64,000 bases of DNA. It comes from PALSA-600 sp963842335 (GTDB lineage Bacteria; Actinomycetota; Thermoleophilia; Gaiellales; Gaiellaceae). Below are positions 45,363-53,856 of the stretch, in pieces (position 1 is the first letter of the stretch; every line of letters starts with the position of its first letter). The notes under the pieces are model-generated. The model had not been told where the DNA came from, did no database searches, and saw only the letters and a program-made list of their open reading frames with translations. The translations under genes were made by a program, and so were the position numbers. The stretch is taken from positions 37,001 to 101,000 of the forward strand of contig CAWJGF010000016.1 of assembly GCA_963842335.1 (NCBI GenBank), written 5' to 3'.

Positions 45363-47316
45363 CTAGCCCGGGCGCTCGAGTCGCAAGACGACGCTCAGCA
45401 GCCGCCGGATGGCCGCCGAGCGATGGCGACGAGCCCACCAAGGGGCCGTCAAGAAGAACGGAACGAGCAAAGCTGCGAAGGCCCAGAGTGCGACCCCCGG
45501 CGCGCCGTTTCCGGCTGCGCCGAGCAAGGACGACTCCTGCGGGCTGGGCTCACGCGGTTCCTGTGGCGCGCGCCGATCGGTGTCGCGCACGTCACGTCGT
45601 CCACTCTGCGAGCGGATCGACCCGGACTCGGCCGGACTGCCGCTCGATGCCGCGAGCCAGGTGGCGCGGGCAGTCCCTCGAGACACGGCGAACGAGGTCG
45701 CGCGGCTCTGGCCGAACGACCGGCTGCCGGCGTCCTGCTCGACAATCTGCACCTGGCTGCCTTCGCCGGCCTGGACCTGCACTGCACTCTGCGAGATTGC
45801 ACTCGAGCCGCTGTTCGTCGAGCTCGAGGACGAGTGGCTCTGCCCTGAACCTCCGGTCGACTCCGCGTTCACCCACTGGGTGGTCGGAGCTTCCTGGCGG
45901 ATCACCTGGACCTGACTTCCCCCGACTCCGCCGTGCTGGATCTGAGTGGCCGACTGCGTGACCTCACTCACGTTCGACGCCTGCGCGGCCGCCGACGAGA
46001 TCGAGGTCGCACCGCTGCCCCCCTGAATGGAGGTTGCTTGTGCGGCTGCAGTCTGCGTCGTGGGTGCGCTCTGTTCGAGTACCTGTGTCTGGGTGGCTCC
46101 CCCCACCTGGGTGGGGCCCGACGACGGGCCTCCGCCGGCGTCCTGCTGTTGAACGGCCGACTGCGTCACGTGGTTCGTGTTGCCGGCGGATGCCGTCGCG
46201 GTCGAGCTGTTTGCCCCCACGACCTCGCCAGCCGCAGGGGAGCTCGCCGGCGAGGTTTCGGGGTCGTTGGGAATCCAGACCTGAATCAACGTTCCGATCG
46301 CCCCCGAGCCATTCGGATCGGGTGCGGCGGGATCGATCGTCACACTGGCGTTCGTCGGAGAGCCCTGTACCGAGGTCGCCGTCGCGCCGGCCGTCTGAAC
46401 GGTCGGCGCGCTCTGCGTAGCACCCTGCGACTGGCCGCTCCCCGGGCCGCTGCCGCTCTGAAGCTGGCTCGCGGCCTGATCGACCGCGTTCGAGTTCGCG
46501 GCTCCCGCCGTCGACTGCACGGAGTTCGTCTGGCTGACCGGCCCTTCGTCGCCCGGGCTCTTGTTCCGGATCACGATGTTCGCGTTCAGCGGGTTGACCT
46601 GCGTCGAGGTCGCCGTCGACTGGGAGCTCTGCGTCGTCGGCGCGCTCTGACTCGAAGACTGAGACTGGCCTGCAGCCGATCCCGCTCCGTTCTGGGATTG
46701 ACTGGACCCCTGGGAGAGGCTGTTCGTGTTTCCGGCATCGGCGTTTGCCTGTGAGCTGTTCGTCTGAGCCACCGGGCCGTCGTTTCCGGGGGAGTCGAGC
46801 CGGATCACCACGTTGACGTTCGTAGGCGCGACTTGCGTCGAGTTTGCGTTCGCGTTCGCGGCCTGCTCCGTCGGCGCGCTCTGCGAGGTCGACTGCGACT
46901 GGCCGCCCGCCGACTCCGGTGGACCGGCCTGCTGGGTCTGGGCGCTCTGCTGGGTCGTGTTGTTGGTGTTCCCGGCAGTGCTCGAGGCCGCGGCGTGATT
47001 GGCCTGGCCGGAGGAGCCCCCGGTCGAGGCGTTGGTCGAATTCTGGTGGGAGACCGAGGCCGCGTTGGCCGTCTGCTCGGTCGGTGCGCTCTGAGTGACC
47101 GTCTGCGACTGCCCGGCACCGGTGCCGGTCTGGGTCTCCGTGCTGGTCTGGCTCGTGTTGCTGACGTTCTGCGCGGTTGCGGTCGCGCCGTTCGAGCTCG
47201 TCTGCGCGCCGGAGCCAGGATCCTCACCCGCTGCGGCGGCCTTGCCCGCGTGCAGGCCCGCTCCAGCGAGCACGACACACGCCAGTAGCGCGAAGCGACA
47301 CCGCCCCCTCCCCATG
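45363..47316 (-). CDS. exported repeat protein with C-terminal membrane anchor
   Basis: 651 residues from the ATG at 47316 (a GTG three codons upstream is also possible). Signal peptide CRFALLACVVLAGAGLHAG. Six diverged repeats of about 60-115 residues follow, each built around QSAPT-Q-A-A-A-S-Q--N-NV-I and GQSQ/QSQ ladders. This is the same register as the 87-residue repeats of the neighbouring gene but without the cysteine pair. The C-terminus has an Arg/Glu/Pro-rich stalk, a membrane helix (VALWAFAALLVPFFLTAPW) and a basic tail (WARRHR), so it should be anchored in the membrane with repeats outside. It may be the anchor for the Cys-paired repeat protein. Confidence 0.8.
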
Positions 47317-47408
47317 CGCTTCACGATGGCGCTTTCCGCCCGTCCGTCGGTAGACCCCGGGTGGCGGGTCTTCCATCCCCCCGATGAGGTGGGTCTACCA
47401 TCACCGGT

Positions 47409-48192
47409 ATGGCCGCTCGCGTTCTCGTGGTCGAGCCGAACCGGATCGTCCGGCGCGGTATCTGCGCGGAACTGGTGGCGAGCGGCGCGAGCGTGGTCGC
47501 GGAGGCAGAGAGCGGCACGGAGGCTGTTGCCACGGCAGTCGAGCATCGAGCCCGACGTCGTGCTGCTGGACTCCCGGCTCCCCGACGGCTCCGGGGCCGA
47601 GGTCTGCGCGGCGATTCTGAAACGACAGCCGGGAACCGCGGTCATCCTGCTCTCGGCGGAGCGCGACGAGAGAGCTGTGGAAGCGGCACTCGACTCCGGT
47701 GCGCGCGGCTTCCTCGTCACTGATGCGGAGGACCTCGATCTGGGCCGAGCGATCGAGCGGGTGCTTGCAGGCGAAAGCGTGATCGATCCACGCGCTGCGG
47801 CCGTGCTGATCGATGCGCGCAGAACGGAGGAACCGAAGCTGAGCGGCCAGGAGCTGAGCGTTGTTCGACTCGTCGCCGAGGGTCTGACGAATCCTGAGGT
47901 CGGCGAGCGCCTGCACCTCAGCAGGCACACCGTGAAGGAGTACCTCAGCCATGCGATGCGAAAGCTCGATGCCGGCAACCGCATCGAGGCGGTCCGGAAG
48001 GCTGCTGCGCTCGGTCTGATCGACGGAGTCGGTCCTTCAACGGCGGATCCCGCGTCGAGCCCTGACACGGTCGTCTACAACGACGAGGGCGGACCGATTC
48101 TCAGCTCCGAGCTGAAGGTCACGCCCTTCAAGATCGACAAGCTCGAAAGATCCCGGGAACCGCACGACGGCTCGACTAATCGCGATACCTGA
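47409..48192 (+). CDS. orphan NarL/LuxR-type response regulator (frameshifted)
   Basis: About 260 residues. The receiver begins MAARVLVVEPNRIVRRGICA. Near 47553 one extra base separates EAVATAV from IEPDVVLLDSRLPDGSG, which holds the phospho-acceptor Asp. The LuxR helix-turn-helix is LSGQELSVVRLVAEGLTNPE with SRHTVKEYLSHAMRKLDAGN. A 55-residue C-terminal extension ends at 48192 and has strong coding bias. No histidine kinase is adjacent. It is divergent from the exported repeat protein, so it may control the surface-protein block. Confidence 0.82.
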
Positions 48193-49678
48193 TCGCGTTC
48201 GACGATTCGTCCTTCGACGCTGCGCGGAGCTGCCCGCCTTACGCGAGAAGCCCTTGCTCCGCAGGCGCGCCGAGAGCCCGAGGGCGACCGCCGGCACCCA
48301 CACGGTCAGCGAACCGGCCGCCGATAGACCGAAAGCCGTGGCGCCGGCCAGCAGTACCGCGAAGAGGAGGAGCCAGGCATCGCCGCGACCAGCTGCACCC
48401 CGTGAGGAGACCGGAGCGTTCGCGAGGTTGCCGAGCGGCGCCGCCAGTGCGAGACGGAACTGCCGCGGCGCCACAGAAGTGACCGGCGAGGGCTCAGCGC
48501 GCGGGGGAACATCGCCACGTGGCGCCGGCTCGGGTCGAGTCACGGCAGCCTGCCCTGAAGTGGAAGCCGGAGCGGCGGGCACGGTCGTAACCGCAAGGCT
48601 CGTGCTCACCTGCGACCAGCCTTCGGTATCGCCACGTGCTTCCTGTCGGGCCGTCGTGAGCGGCGATGCGGCACGACCGTCTGTACCACCACGCGGCCGC
48701 GCGACCGCCGGTGCTGTCGTCGGCTGCTCGGGAGGCTGGGGTTGGGTCGGCGAAACGTCTGCAGGCTCCGGTGCGGCGGTCGAGTCCGGAGCGGAAACCG
48801 CAGGCGTGACGGCACCGGCTGCAGCGCATCCGGTCTCGACCGGAGCCGGTTCACACGCCGCATCGCTTTGATACTGCCCGTCTGCCTGCTGATACTGGCC
48901 CGCACTCGGCGTGGAAACGGCGCATTCAGGTAGTGCCGGAACCGCCTCGACCGGAGGGATCTCTGTGCTGCAGTACGCGATCCACTCGCAATTCCAATCG
49001 CTGTTATGAGCACCATCTTCGGAGCAGATTGGCGCAGTATCTGTGGACGGATCCGCGCAATTCGTTCCGTAATTGGTATCGCTGCCGGCGCTCTTACCGT
49101 TCGTCTCCTCAGGGCTGTCGGGCGCGGGAGGTGAGACTGGCGGTTCGTTTTCGGAGCCGCGCCACGTGGTCGACTGTCGCGTGGCGCTCGGAGCGACGGC
49201 TGATACTGCGGTGTGACGCTGTGATACTGCCCCGGCCGTTCTGCGTGAGGGCCCCGGATCAGGGGACGCGCGACGAACGTGCGCTTGCACGACAGCAGGG
49301 AGTGATATCGCTCCGGATTGCGTCGTAGCTTCCGCCGGCGACACTGCGTCGTCTACCGAGGGGAGCTCATTTGCAGGGTTTTCGCTGGTCACCGGCTCCG
49401 GAGGCGCAGCGACTCGGCACTGCAGGAGCGGACGCCGGAACGATCACGTCGGGCAACGCTGCCGCATCGACATCGGCAATGACAACGGCTGCCGATCGAT
49501 CGATCCGCAACGGCGGTGTCGAGCTCGTCTTGAGGTTCTCGTCCGCACGCGCAGGCGCAGCAAAGGCAATCGCGGCGAGCGCAGCAACGAGCAGCAGGGC
49601 GAGCCCTCCCCAGCTTCCCGTTGGCCCTCGCGAATGTTGCCTTCCTCCCACCAGTTCTCCGTGTGAAGACGAGACCAT
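48176..49678 (-). CDS. exported low-complexity protein with C-terminal membrane segments (probably frameshifted)
   Basis: I read two open frames as one gene. The upstream frame (49678-49367) has a signal peptide (LALLLVAALAAIAFAAPARA) and ends out of frame. The next (from the GTG at 49392) continues with a Pro/Ala/Thr-rich region of ~330 residues containing eight cysteines (for example CSEDGAHNSDWNCEWIAYC). It then has two membrane helices (WLLLFAVLLAGATAFGLSA, GSLTVWVPAVALGLSA). A +1 insertion near 49410 (PS[R]/AAPPEPVTSENP) would join them. The current frame runs to 48037 through the antisense of the response regulator. A one-base shift near 48232 would give a natural end (QLRAASKDESSNAIRYRD) at 48176. 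Confidence 0.5.
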
Positions 49679-49764
49679 CGAAGAAACAAGTACCCAATGT
49701 TCGTTGCGTGCACCCGCGCGATTTGAAAATGCATTTGGAAATGTCTACAGTGGCGGCGAGAGAA

Positions 49765-50616
49765 ATGACGATCGTTGCGGCGGAACGGTTGGCTCGCTCG
49801 TGCAACTCGTCAGCGGAGTTGCTACGCGCGTATCGGGAGGAGGGGGACCTCTCCGCTCGAGAACGCCTGATCGAGGCGTACATCCCGTTGGTCGTGTCGA
49901 TCGCCCGGCCGTATGCGAACCGCGGCGAGCGTCTCGAGGATCTCGTGCAGGTGGGCTCGATCGGCCTCATCAAGGCGGTCGATCGTTTCGAGCGCGACCG
50001 GGAAGTCGAGTTCGCGGCGTTCGCGATCCCGAACATCCTCGGTGAGATCAAGCGGCACCTGCGCGATCGCTGCGGTGCGATGCGGATACCTCGGCGTTAC
50101 CAGGAGGCGAGCGTCCGCGTGCGCACGACCCGTACCGAGCTCACCGCCGACCTGTGCCGAGACCCGACGTCGTCGGAGCTTGCTGCTGCAGCGGAGCTCG
50201 ACCAGGACGAGCTTGCCGAAACGCTGCGTGCGGAACAGGCACGGGCGCCGCTCACGCTTGCAGATGCGTCGAATGCCGCCGGGCCGCAGAACGACTTCGA
50301 CGCCACCGATGATCGCCTCGCCATCGAGAGCGGCCTGCGCTCGCTCGACCTCCGTGAACGCCAGGCGTTGGGCTTTCGCTACTTCGGCGATCTCCAGCAA
50401 AGCGAGATCGCAGCGCGGCTCGGCGTCTCGCAGACGCACACATCGAGGCTGATCGCCTCCGGACTGGCCAAGCTTCACGACGATTTCGAGGGAGATTTGC
50501 GTTGTGCGGGCGACGAGAAGCCCGTAAACTCGTGGCATGGCGACTCCAGAAGCCGTCGGGGAAGCGCCGCAGGAAGACGCCGCCGCGAAGCCGCGTCAAC
50601 GGTCGGCGAGAAATAG
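49765..50616 (+). CDS. SigB/SigF-type RNA polymerase sigma factor
   Basis: About 283 residues. Region 2 is LIEAYIPLVVSIARPYANRG and DLVQVGSIGLIKAVDRFE; region 3 follows RHLRDRCGAMRIPRRYQE; region 4 helix-turn-helix is LGFRYFGDLQQSEIAARLGV. Family members drive general-stress or sporulation-like programmes and are usually held by an anti-sigma factor, none of which is encoded nearby. Start choices are ATG at 49729, 49741 or 49765, none with an ideal ribosome-binding site. The reading frame overlaps the next gene by 80 nt. A one-base shift near 50490 would bring in a TAA just before that gene, so the tail is doubtful. Confidence 0.87.
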   Translation: MTIVAAERLARSCNSSAELLRAYREEGDLSARERLIEAYIPLVVSIARPYANRGERLEDLVQVGSIGLIKAVDRFERDREVEFAAFAIPNILGEIKRHLRDRCGAMRIPRRYQEASVRVRTTRTELTADLCRDPTSSELAAAAELDQDELAETLRAEQARAPLTLADASNAAGPQNDFDATDDRLAIESGLRSLDLRERQALGFRYFGDLQQSEIAARLGVSQTHTSRLIASGLAKLHDDFEGDLRCAGDEKPVNSWHGDSRSRRGSAAGRRRREAASTVGEK

Positions 50617-50878
50617 CGGGCGCCTGCTGCTGCGCATGCCCGCCGGCCTCCACGAGGAGCTCGCGCGTGCTGCGGACCGCAGCGGCATCAGCCTCAACCA
50701 GTTCATCACCAACGTGCTCGCCGGCGCGGTGGGCTGGGGACGACCCTCAAGCGCAGCTGCCGGGTCTTCGAAGCGGCGACCTCAGACGCTGACGATCCTG
50801 CTCGCCCTGAACCTGCTGCTCGTTGCGGCGGCAGCCGCGGCTGCGATTGCGTTCCTCGTGGCGGCCTGGCTGAACTGA
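50537..50878 (+). CDS. HicB/ribbon-helix-helix-like protein with C-terminal TM
   Basis: 113 residues. After a ~30-residue charged N-terminus comes a ribbon-helix-helix-like motif, GRLLLRMPAGLHEELARAAD then GISLNQFITNVLAGAVGW, as in HicB/Arc-type DNA-binding domains. It ends with one membrane helix (LTILLALNLLLVAAAAAAAI). A membrane-tethered RHH protein next to a sigma factor could be a regulator that sequesters DNA or partners at the membrane; this is inference. No HicA-like toxin is adjacent. Confidence 0.7.
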   Translation: MATPEAVGEAPQEDAAAKPRQRSARNSGRLLLRMPAGLHEELARAADRSGISLNQFITNVLAGAVGWGRPSSAAAGSSKRRPQTLTILLALNLLLVAAAAAAAIAFLVAAWLN

Positions 50879-50891
50879 AGCTCGAGCGGAC

Positions 50892-51906
50892 CTAGCGCCG
50901 ACGCCGCCAGAACCCGGCCCGCGATTCGTCGGGGCCATCCTCACCCAGTGCCCGGGCAGCGGCAACCAGGTCGTCGCCGCGAAGCGTCATCAGCTCCGAC
51001 CGCTCGAGGTCTGCGAGCTCACCGCCCTGCACGCCGGCCAGCCGTAGCGCCTGCGCATTGAGCGCCTGCTCGAACAACGTGCGGGCAAAGCGCGCGTTTC
51101 CGAAGCCCTCGCCGCGCGCGGCGCGACCGAGAATCTGGCGCAGCGCCTCGACGGCGTCCTCGTCGAGCGAATACTCGTACTCCGCCCCGAGCTTCCGCGT
51201 GATCTCCACGAGATCGGCGAGTCGAATAGTCGGGAAACGTGATCTCGCGCGAGAAGCGCGAGCGCAGTCCGGGGTTCGACTGCAGGAACCGATGCATCAG
51301 GCGCGGATAGCCGGCCACGATCACGACGAGGCGGTGCCGGTAGTCCTCCATCCGCTTGAGAAGCGTCTCGATCGCCTCCGGCCCGAAGTCCTGGCGCTCG
51401 TCTCCCGGCGCGAGCGCGTACGCCTCGTCGATGAAGAGGACGCCGTCGAGCGCGCGCCGGATCACCCGGTCGGTCTTGATCGCCGTCATGCCGACGTACT
51501 GCCCGACGAGCCCGGCCCGGTCGACCTCGACGAGATGGCCGCGGCTCAGCAAGCCCATCGCTCGATACATCTCCGCGAGCAGCCGCGCGACCGTGGTCTT
51601 GCCCGTCCCTGGATTCCCGAGGAACACGAGATGCTGCGAGGTCGCAACCTCCGGGAGCCCGTGCCGCTGGCGCTCGGCCTGAACCTGCAGAAAGGCGACC
51701 AGCGCCCGCACCTGCTCCTTCACCGTCTCGAGCCCGACGAGGGCGTCGAGCTCGGCCTGGAGCTCAGGCATCGTCCGCGCAGGCTCCGGTCGCCGGAGCT
51801 GATCCGAGATCCATTCCGCCGGATCGCCGCCGCCCGTCGTCTGGGACAGCCGCTCGCCGAGCACCTTCAGGCCCCGGGCGACATCTTCGAGTGGTTTTCG
51901 TGCCAC
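50892..51906 (-). CDS. CbbX/SpoVK-like AAA+ ATPase (frameshifted)
   Basis: About 338 residues from a GTG. A leader is followed by LDALVGLETVKEQVRALVAF, Walker A LGNPGTGKTTVARLL, the VGQYVGMTA pore-loop region, Walker B GVLFIDEAYALAPGD and the arginine-finger region NPGLRSRFSREITFPDY. Near 51214 one extra base (TCG-ACT-[C]-GCC-GAT) separates DYST from ADLVEITRKLGAEYEYSLDE and the C-terminal lid domain. The family includes Rubisco activase CbbX and type VII-secretion EccA-like ATPases. No Rubisco or ESX gene is nearby, so the client is unknown. Confidence 0.88.
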
Positions 51907-52045
51907 ACGGTGATTCTGCCCATACGCATAGGCCTCAAGCTCCGGGGGAAACCCAGGCCCCCATCCCTGGTCCGCTTCGCGGACAGGCCGCTGCGGCCCC
52001 CTACGGGGGATTAGGCCTCAAGCCGCGGCGAGGTCGGCACGATTA

Positions 52046-52060
52046 GTTAACCTGGTTAAC
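52046..52060. promoter_or_regulatory. palindromic operator at the marR promoter
   Basis: GTTAACCTGGTTAAC is a perfect 7-1-7 palindrome that ends 3 bp before the ATG of the MarR gene. A symmetric AT-containing site in this position is what a self-repressing MarR protein would bind; occupancy would also cover the ribosome-binding region. Confidence 0.7.
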
Positions 52061-52063
52061 GAA

Positions 52064-52507
52064 ATGCCAGCCGTCGCGTCAGATCCCACAGTCCTCGCAA
52101 ACCGCCTTCGCCCGGTTCTCCTGCACCTGAACCGGCAGCTCCGGCGGGAGGTCCACTCGCTCGGGGTCACGGGCGGCCAGGTCGCGCTCCTCGTTCAGAT
52201 CAAGGTCCGACCGGGAATCGGGGTGCGCGAGCTCGCCGCCCTCGAGCGCATGTCCGTGCCCGGGATGTCGAAGTTCGTCACCCGGCTCGAGGAAGCAGGG
52301 CTCGTCGGCCGAGCGCCCGTCGAGGGCGATCAGCGCCGCGTCGGGCTGACGCTGACGGCCGCAGGCCACAAGGTGCTGCGCTCCGTGAAGTCGAAGCGCA
52401 CGGCGTGGCTGTCGGCGCGGCTGCGCTCGCTCGATCCGGAAGAGCTCGACGCGATCGACGCGGCGATCGAGCCGCTTACCCATCTGCTCGCGGGAGACGA
52501 AGCTTGA
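52064..52507 (+). CDS. MarR-family transcriptional regulator
   Basis: 147 residues. Winged helix-turn-helix with GVTGGQVALLVQIKVRPGIG, the recognition helix RMSVPGMSKFVTRLEEAGLV and the wing VEGDQRRVGLTLTAAG. It overlaps the MFS transporter start by 4 nt (TTGA), forming a regulator-pump operon. The palindrome at 52046-52060 makes autorepression likely. There is no ribosome-binding site that is clearly separate from the operator. Confidence 0.93.
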   Translation: MPAVASDPTVLANRLRPVLLHLNRQLRREVHSLGVTGGQVALLVQIKVRPGIGVRELAALERMSVPGMSKFVTRLEEAGLVGRAPVEGDQRRVGLTLTAAGHKVLRSVKSKRTAWLSARLRSLDPEELDAIDAAIEPLTHLLAGDEA

Positions 52508-53772
52508 CGGCAGCCATTCTCCGGGCAGGCGCCCGCACGTTCTCAAGCGTCCGTAAGCACCGCAACTACCGCCTCTTCTTCGCCGGCCAGGTCATCTCCA
52601 ACACGGGGACCTGGATGCAGCGCGTCGCGCAGGCGTGGCTCATCCTCTCGCTGACGCACTCCCCGGTCGCGGTCGGAATCCTGGCGCTCTGCCAGTTCAT
52701 GCCGTTCACGCTCTTCAGCCTGATCGCGGGAGTCATCGTCGACCGGCTCGACTCGTGGCGGACGGTGATCGGAACTCAGATCACGCAGATGGTGCTCGCC
52801 TCGACGATGGCGGTTCTCGCTCTCACGGGAGTCGTGCAGCCGTGGCAGGTCTACGTCATCGCCGCGCTGATGGGGCTCGTCCAGGTGCTCGACGCTCCTT
52901 CCCGCCAGTCGCTGACCTTCCGGATGGTAGGCCCGGCTGAGCTGCCGAACGCGATCAGTCTCAACTCCGGGCTCTTCAACGGCGCACGCATCTTCGGCCC
53001 GGCGCTGGCAGGCGTCCTGATCGCCACGACCGGGACGGGTATCTGCTTCGCGCTCAACGCGGTCAGCTACGTGGCCGTCATCGCCGGGCTGCTGCTGATG
53101 CGGCCTTCGGAGTTCCACGCGGTCGAGCGCCGCGAGCGGCCGAGAACGCTCCTGGCGGGCCTCAAGGAAGGCATCTCCTACGCACGGCACGAGGAGCAGA
53201 TCGCGCTGATGCTCGTCCTCGTCTTCGTCATGAGCACCTTCTGCCTCAACTTCAACGTGCTGCTACCGGTGCTGGCGAAGCACACGCTCCACGCCGGCCC
53301 GCAGACCTTCGGCATTTTGTCGGCGGTCTTCGGAGTGGGCGCACTGATCGGCGCGCTCGTGTCTGCGCACGTGAGCCGTGCCACCGTCGGAACGACCGCG
53401 CTCGGCAGCGGCGGCTTCGCTCTCAGCGAGCTTTTGATCGCACCCCTGCACTCCACCGTCCTCATCGCCCTACTCCTGTTCCTCGGGGGAATCTGCTTCA
53501 CGACGTGGTCGTCGAACTCGAACTCGCTCATCCAGCTCGCAGCGCCAGACCACCTTCGCGGCCGGTTGATCGGCATCTACTTCTTCGCGTTTGCCGGCAC
53601 CGGCACTCTGGGCGGAATTCTCTCCGGCTGGCTCGCAGCGGCCGGCGGGACGGAGCTCGCATTCACGGTCGCCGGCGTCGCCGGCTTGTCTGTCTCGTTG
53701 TTCGTGTGGCTTCGCTCTCGCGGCGGCGTCCTCGTCCACGAGCGAGCGGCCGAAGAGCGGCTCGCTGCTTAA
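52504..53772 (+). CDS. MFS transporter (EntS-like, probable drug or siderophore exporter)
   Basis: 422 residues from a TTG overlapping the marR stop. The N-terminus HRNYRLFFAGQVISNTGTWMQRVAQAW is typical of the MFS_3/enterobactin-exporter-like branch. Twelve hydrophobic segments can be followed, and the DAPSRQSLTFRMVG motif marks the loop between TM4 and TM5. Control by the coupled MarR regulator suggests efflux of a toxic compound. The exact substrate cannot be read from sequence. Confidence 0.9.
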   Translation: MTAAILRAGARTFSSVRKHRNYRLFFAGQVISNTGTWMQRVAQAWLILSLTHSPVAVGILALCQFMPFTLFSLIAGVIVDRLDSWRTVIGTQITQMVLASTMAVLALTGVVQPWQVYVIAALMGLVQVLDAPSRQSLTFRMVGPAELPNAISLNSGLFNGARIFGPALAGVLIATTGTGICFALNAVSYVAVIAGLLLMRPSEFHAVERRERPRTLLAGLKEGISYARHEEQIALMLVLVFVMSTFCLNFNVLLPVLAKHTLHAGPQTFGILSAVFGVGALIGALVSAHVSRATVGTTALGSGGFALSELLIAPLHSTVLIALLLFLGGICFTTWSSNSNSLIQLAAPDHLRGRLIGIYFFAFAGTGTLGGILSGWLAAAGGTELAFTVAGVAGLSVSLFVWLRSRGGVLVHERAAEERLAA

Positions 53773-53856
53773 CGAAATCCTTGCGGGAGCGACACGGCTC
53801 CCACACACCCAGCGGGAATAACGGGAGCACTGGTTTCGCAACAGGGGGGAATACCG

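Noticed and set aside
43371..45848. An 825-codon open frame on the plus strand across the tandem repeats
   Set aside because: It is the antisense of the repeat gene; the periodic GC-rich DNA keeps stops out of several frames. It has no signal peptide or sensible composition, while the minus-strand frame does.
51907..52045. Small gene or RNA in the gap before marR
   Set aside because: The gap holds a short direct repeat (TAGGCCTCAAGC) and GC-rich hairpin potential but no start with ribosome-binding site and no recognisable RNA.
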